Shown in pieces: positions 60,126 to 64,000 of a DNA stretch of 64,000 nt. The translations under genes were made by a program, and so were the position numbers. The DNA lies in assembly GCA_038042195.1 (NCBI GenBank), contig JBBTET010000060.1, positions 1 through 64,000 of the forward strand, in the 5' to 3' direction. Below the pieces are notes generated by a model that was given only the letters and a program-made list of their open reading frames with translations, was not told the origin of the DNA and made no database searches. The DNA comes from JACRIM01 sp038042195. GTDB taxonomy: Bacteria > Planctomycetota > Phycisphaerae > UBA1845 > UTPLA1. Position 1 is the first letter of the stretch. Each line of letters begins with the position of its first letter.

Positions 60126-63064
60126 AGCGTGATGCACTTGCGACAACGGCGGTGACCAGCGCAGTCGGCAAGGTTATTGAGGAACTGCGCGGCGAATTCT
60201 CCGGCGTGATTCGCGATGATCGACTCTATCGCGCGCTGTATGCCACGGATGCGAGTATCTATCAGATCGTGCCCGACGGCGTGCTGATTCCTCGCACCGT
60301 CGAGGACGTGCGGACGGCGGTGCGGACGTGCGCGCGGCATGGTGTGCCGATCACGGCGCGTGGGGCGGGCACAGGGTTGACCGGTGGGGCGGTGAATCGG
60401 GGGTTGCAACTGGACTGTTCGCGATTCTTGAACAAAATCGTGTCAGTCGATCCACATCTCCGCGTGGCCGTTGTGGAGCCGGGCGTGGTGTTGGACGAAT
60501 TGAATGAGGCTGTGAAGGGGCATGGGTTGCACTTCGCGCCGGACGTGGCACCAAGCAGCCGAGCGACGATTGGAGGAATGATTGCGAACAATTCGTGCGG
60601 GGCGCATTCGGTGACGTACGGACGGACGGTGGATCATGTGTTGGCGCTGCATGTCGTGCTGGCCGATGGGTCGGATGTGTGGTGGGGGGAGCCGGGGGTG
60701 ATTTCGGAGTACGGTTTGGCGCAACCCTTGAATGCCTATGCCGTGGCGTGCGAAGAGGCCCTGAGGCGCGCGGAGCACGACTACGCCGCTGAGATTGAAG
60801 CCCGATTCCCGAAGATCCTTCGCAGCAACGGCGGTTACGCGCTGGATCGCCTGCGGGTGAATAACGGGCGGGTGAATGTGGAGACGGTGCTTTGTGGGAG
60901 TGAGGGGACGCTTGGCATTGTGGTAGAGGCAGTGCTGAAGTTGGAGCCGCTACCAAAGTACAAGGGGCTGGTCGTCGCGCACTTTCACGATCTGCTCGAC
61001 GCCCTCGCGGCCACGCCGGTCGCGCTGGAGCATACGCCGGCAGCGGTGGAGTTGTTGGACAGCCTGCTGATTGACGCTGCGCGAGCGAGCGCGGGATTGT
61101 CACGGCAGATTGAGATCATCGAGGGCGAGCCAAAGGGCGTGCTAATTATTGAGTTGTTTGATGATGCCTCGGCGCGACTCGAATCGCGGTTGCGCGGCGT
61201 CGCGGAGGATTTGGCGCGACGTACGACAAGCTACTCGTGCAAGATCGTAGCCGACGAGATGCGGCAAGCCGATGTGTGGAACGTGCGCAAGGCCGGACTG
61301 GGGCTGCTCATGTCGCGGCCCGGCGAGCGGCATCCGTATGACTTTGTCGATGACACGGCCGTCGATCCATCGCGGCTGCGCGAATACATCGCCCGGTTTA
61401 TGGAGGTGCTTCGCGAGGAGGGCGTGGAGGATTCGAGCTATTACGCCCATGCCAGCGTTGGCTGTCTGCACGTGAAGCCGGTGCTGAATCTGCGGCGGTT
61501 GGAGGACGTGCGACGCATGCATCGGGTGGCGGATCGGATCAGTTCACTGGCGCTGGAGTTCAACGGCAGCATGACGGGCGAACATGGCGACGGCATCGTG
61601 CGGAGCGAGTGGATTGGGAAAATGTTCGGTGCAAAACTGGTGGAGGCGTTTCGCAAGGTGAAGACCACCTTCGATCCGCAGGGCATACTCAATCCGGGGA
61701 AAATCGTTGATCCGCTCTCGATGACGGAGAACTTGCGATGGCGTCCGGTGGAAGACCACGGCATCGGCAAACGCTCGGCCACGCCACTCACGGTTCTCGA
61801 TTTTTCAACGCATGACGGGATGCTTGGTCTCGCGGAGATGTGCAGCGGCGTGGGGCAGTGCCGACAGAAACTCGTTGGCACGATGTGTCCGTCGTATGTG
61901 GCCACGGGCGACGAGATGCACACGACGCGGGCGCGGGCCAATGCGCTTCGGATGGCACTTTCCGATACGTCTTTGCTCACCGGCCTTGACGATCCGGCTC
62001 TCGATGAGGTGATGGACCTGTGCCTGTCGTGCAAGGCGTGCAAGACCGAATGCCCGACCGGCGTGGACATGGCGAAGTTGAAGGCGGAATGGTTGCATCA
62101 GCGAAATGTGCGGCGCGGTGTGCCGATGCGAAGTCGACTCGTCGCCGCGTTGCCGGCCGTCGCGCCGTGGGCCTGTGGGTTTGCGGCGGTGGTGAATGCG
62201 GTCATGCAGTCGACGGTGGTTCGGGCGATGGCCGACGTACTGTTCGGGCTGGATCGGCGTGTGCCGCTCCCGCGTTTTGTACGGCAAACCTTTCGAGATT
62301 GGTACTCGACTCATGTCGGTCGTCATCATGGCGGTCCCTCGGTCTGCCTTTTTGTTGACACGTGGACGAATTGTTTCGCCCCACAGATCGGCATCGCTGC
62401 CGTGGGTGTGTTGGAGATGTTGGGGTATCGCGTCGTCGTGCCGGAGGCGGTGTGTTGCGGCCGGCCGGCCATCAGTAAGGGCCTGCTCACTCAGGCGCAA
62501 CAGCTGGCACGGCAGAATGTCGCCGCGTTGATCAATTGCGTCGAATCGGGGATGCCGATTGTCTGCCTCGAACCGAGTTGCGCCTCGGCACTGATTGACG
62601 AGTTACCTCAACTGGTGCGAAGCGAAGCGGCCCGTCGGATTGCCGCGTCGACGGTGATGATCGAGTCGTTTCTGGCTCGTCCTCCTGTGCTCGAGCAATT
62701 GCGACAGCTTGCTATGGGGCGTCGCATCGAATCGAAGACCACCGCAGCTCTTTATCACGGGCACTGCCATCAGAAAGCGCTGAATGGCACGGTGGACGCG
62801 ATGACGGTGCTCAGCCACTTTGGCGATACCACCGAAATCAACAGCGGCTGCTGCGGGATGGCCGGGTCATTTGGGCATGAGACGGAGCATTACGACGTGG
62901 CCCGTGCATCGGGGGAGCATCGGTTGTTTCCAGCCGTACGTTTGCGCGGTTCGGCGCAGGTCGTTGCGTCGGGCTTTAGTTGTCGGCACCAGATAGAGCA
63001 TCACACTGGAACAGCGACGCTCCATCCAATTGAATGGATGGCCGCAGTGCTTTCACGGCGCTGA
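60122..63064 (+). CDS. FAD-linked oxidase fused to Fe-S/CCG domain (GlcD-GlcF-like)
   Basis: 980 residues from a GTG that overlaps the GH20-like stop codon. The N-terminal half is an FAD-binding PCMH-type oxidase (about 40-540), with ARGAGTGLTGGAVNRGL (about 78-94) and a C-terminal cap ending NPGKIVDP. Two 4Fe-4S binding segments follow: MCSGVGQCRQKLVGTMCPSY (about 573-592) and CLSCKACKTECPTG (about 634-647). Two Cys-Cys-Gly segments come last (VCCGRPAIS at about 779, GCCGMAGSFGHE at about 908). The order GlcD-then-GlcF in one chain is the known fused D-lactate/2-hydroxy-acid dehydrogenase type. It oxidises a 2-hydroxy acid and feeds electrons to the quinone pool, fitting the menaquinone gene in this window. 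No signal peptide. Confidence 0.88.
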   Translation: MKRDALATTAVTSAVGKVIEELRGEFSGVIRDDRLYRALYATDASIYQIVPDGVLIPRTVEDVRTAVRTCARHGVPITARGAGTGLTGGAVNRGLQLDCSRFLNKIVSVDPHLRVAVVEPGVVLDELNEAVKGHGLHFAPDVAPSSRATIGGMIANNSCGAHSVTYGRTVDHVLALHVVLADGSDVWWGEPGVISEYGLAQPLNAYAVACEEALRRAEHDYAAEIEARFPKILRSNGGYALDRLRVNNGRVNVETVLCGSEGTLGIVVEAVLKLEPLPKYKGLVVAHFHDLLDALAATPVALEHTPAAVELLDSLLIDAARASAGLSRQIEIIEGEPKGVLIIELFDDASARLESRLRGVAEDLARRTTSYSCKIVADEMRQADVWNVRKAGLGLLMSRPGERHPYDFVDDTAVDPSRLREYIARFMEVLREEGVEDSSYYAHASVGCLHVKPVLNLRRLEDVRRMHRVADRISSLALEFNGSMTGEHGDGIVRSEWIGKMFGAKLVEAFRKVKTTFDPQGILNPGKIVDPLSMTENLRWRPVEDHGIGKRSATPLTVLDFSTHDGMLGLAEMCSGVGQCRQKLVGTMCPSYVATGDEMHTTRARANALRMALSDTSLLTGLDDPALDEVMDLCLSCKACKTECPTGVDMAKLKAEWLHQRNVRRGVPMRSRLVAALPAVAPWACGFAAVVNAVMQSTVVRAMADVLFGLDRRVPLPRFVRQTFRDWYSTHVGRHHGGPSVCLFVDTWTNCFAPQIGIAAVGVLEMLGYRVVVPEAVCCGRPAISKGLLTQAQQLARQNVAALINCVESGMPIVCLEPSCASALIDELPQLVRSEAARRIAASTVMIESFLARPPVLEQLRQLAMGRRIESKTTAALYHGHCHQKALNGTVDAMTVLSHFGDTTEINSGCCGMAGSFGHETEHYDVARASGEHRLFPAVRLRGSAQVVASGFSCRHQIEHHTGTATLHPIEWMAAVLSRR

Positions 63065-63317
63065 AAATCCCATCACTATCACGTCAAATCATGCCGCGCC
63101 GCGTGCATCTTCTGCGCTTTTTTGTGCGTTCGGTCGCTGCTCGAATCGGCACGATCCAGTGACTGGGCGGCATTGTTTCTGTAGCTGTAAGGGCTTTATT
63201 GGCAATGTGTTACCGTTGCCTGAGCGGATTGCGAACACGTCCAATTTCGACCCAAGCTCCGCAATCTATTCGTTCCTCTATTGCGACCAAAGCCCGTGGT
63301 GTGCCGCTGGAGATGGA

Positions 63318-63509
63318 ATGACTGCGCGCTGTGACGAACGCCTGTTGAACGACCACGGTGACCACGCGCCCTCCGCGCCGGTCGACTGGCAGTCGCTCGG
63401 CGAGCGGATTCGCAGGGCCGCGATGGCGGCCGCCTCGATGGAGGCCGTGGATCAGCGACAGTCTCGTGATGCGTCCAACGCATCGCTCTCGGTGGAATCG
63501 GGAACGTAA
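63318..63509 (+). CDS. Small protein upstream of flagellar rod gene
   Basis: 63 residues from the ATG at 63318, with GGAG six bases upstream. It ends three bases before the start of the flagellar rod gene, so it is in the same operon. Sequence features: a Cys near the start (MTARCDERLL) and a helix-prone Ala/Arg-rich middle (QSLGERIRRAAMAAASMEAV). No known family recognised; small flagellar-operon proteins of unknown role are common in planctomycetes. The longer open frame that extends upstream from here to about 63030 has no start signal. Confidence 0.5.
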   Translation: MTARCDERLLNDHGDHAPSAPVDWQSLGERIRRAAMAAASMEAVDQRQSRDASNASLSVESGT

Positions 63510-63512
63510 GAC

Positions 63513-64000
63513 ATGGTGTACGGATTGTGGCAATCAGCAGGCGGCTTGCAGGCCCAGGATTATCGCCAGACGGTTCTGGCGAACAACCTGGCCAACGCCG
63601 ACACGACCGGCTTCAAGGCTGATCGAGTGTCGTTCGTCGAGCGACTCAACGCGGCGCGGTCGAAGGGCGGGCCTTCCGCATCCGATCTGAGCGGCATGAC
63701 CGGCGGCGTCTTCGAGGCTCCGCTGTTCACCGACTTTTCCCAGGGGCCGATGATTCCCTCAGACAATCGATTCGACCTCGCCGTTCAGGGCGAGGGTTTT
63801 TTCAAGGTACAGACGAAGGACGGCGTCCGCGTCACGCGCGACGGCCAGTTGATGATGGACAAGGACGGCATGTTGGTCCACGCCTCGACCGGCGGGGCCA
63901 TGCTCGATGTTTCGGGCCGGCCGATCTTCATCAACTCGACACTGGTGGACAAATTGCGAATCGACGAGAACGGGTTGATTCGTCAGAACGAAGCCATCGC
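63513..64000 (+). CDS. Flagellar basal-body rod protein (FlgF/FlgG family), truncated by window end
   Basis: 162 codons present, no stop codon in the window. It is a rod component of the flagellar basal body, exported by the flagellar type III system. The N-terminal rod motif is visible as LANNLANADTTGFKADR, followed by the conserved FDLAVQGEGFFKVQTKDG, RVTRDGQLMMDKDGMLVHAS and DVSGRPIFI. FlgF and FlgG cannot be told apart from the N-terminal part. The upstream small protein is translated from the same message. This is the first flagellar gene seen here, suggesting that a flagellar cluster continues beyond the right end. Confidence 0.92.
   Translation, partial: MVYGLWQSAGGLQAQDYRQTVLANNLANADTTGFKADRVSFVERLNAARSKGGPSASDLSGMTGGVFEAPLFTDFSQGPMIPSDNRFDLAVQGEGFFKVQTKDGVRVTRDGQLMMDKDGMLVHASTGGAMLDVSGRPIFINSTLVDKLRIDENGLIRQNEAI

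Noticed and set aside
63150..63317. Sigma-54 promoter before the flagellar genes (TTGGC ... TTGCC)
   Set aside because: The distance between the GG and GC elements is about 15 instead of 10 bases.
63030..63317. Longer version of the small flagellar-operon protein
   Set aside because: The extra upstream part overlaps the preceding gene's end, has a different composition and no ribosome-binding site.

Overview
The window looks like a scaffold from a planctomycete, probably of the Phycisphaerae or a neighbouring lineage and probably from a metagenome assembly. The evidence is a GC-rich genome, a PEP-CTERM protein ending in a GlyGly-type sorting tail, several very large secreted Cys-rich or Gly-rich proteins with dockerin-like calcium motifs (D-x-N-x-D-G), a DUF1559-type pseudopilin domain, futalosine-pathway menaquinone synthesis (MqnE), a SMUG1-type uracil-DNA glycosylase and many lone TPR proteins. 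A 10-base N run at 11631-11640 marks a scaffold join. No prophage, insertion sequence, CRISPR array or rRNA was seen. The window is mostly core genome mixed with lineage-specific secreted proteins.

Layout. 1-7.6 kb: secreted TPR protein; a gene-poor 600-bp region with a candidate minus-strand small RNA and tRNA-Arg with the uncommon anticodon GCG; mqnE; an HtrA/DegP protease; dnaA with a recognisable promoter. 7.6-16.8 kb: a double GNAT acetyltransferase, a DUF4159 protein, a cysteine desulfurase interrupted only by the scaffold gap, tag glycosylase, ppdK with promoter and terminator, and two small envelope proteins. 16.9-27.4 kb: two TMTC-like membrane/TPR proteins, a long TPR protein, a PEP-CTERM protein, a GT87-like membrane glycosyltransferase, a PilZ protein and a UbiA-family prenyltransferase. 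27.5-36.9 kb: a 1656-residue Cys-rich secreted protein next to a GAF/sigma-54 activator, then a divergent ECF sigma factor with a membrane partner that joins an anti-sigma-like cytosolic segment to a pseudopilin (DUF1559) domain, then SMUG1. 37-49.7 kb: a J-domain membrane protein, a Gly-rich secreted protein, an NTF2-like lipoprotein, valS with several palindromic repeat insertions, a bifunctional-nuclease-domain protein, a galactokinase/arabinokinase-like protein lacking its catalytic motifs, a NeuC-type epimerase and aroA. 49.7-64 kb: repeat-rich intergenic DNA, an Asp-box (BNR) protein interrupted by one in-frame TGA, a HEAT-repeat protein whose stop codon lies in a palindromic repeat, asnB, a GH20-like protein, a GlcD-GlcF-type FAD/Fe-S oxidoreductase, and the start of a flagellar rod gene cluster.

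How genes may work together: the ECF sigma factor and the pseudopilin-fused protein form a two-gene unit that could pass an envelope signal to transcription. The neighbouring sigma-54 activator faces away across a short region with four copies of TACCCA, two of them in an inverted repeat. ppdK and mqnE belong to central carbon and respiratory-quinone metabolism. The NeuC-like epimerase, the GT87-like protein, the UbiA-family protein and the TMTC-like proteins suggest investment in cell-surface glycans. The most novel-looking items are the candidate small RNA at 2.0-2.2 kb, the anti-sigma/pseudopilin fusion, the kinase-like protein without kinase motifs, and the mobile palindromes that have entered coding sequences.
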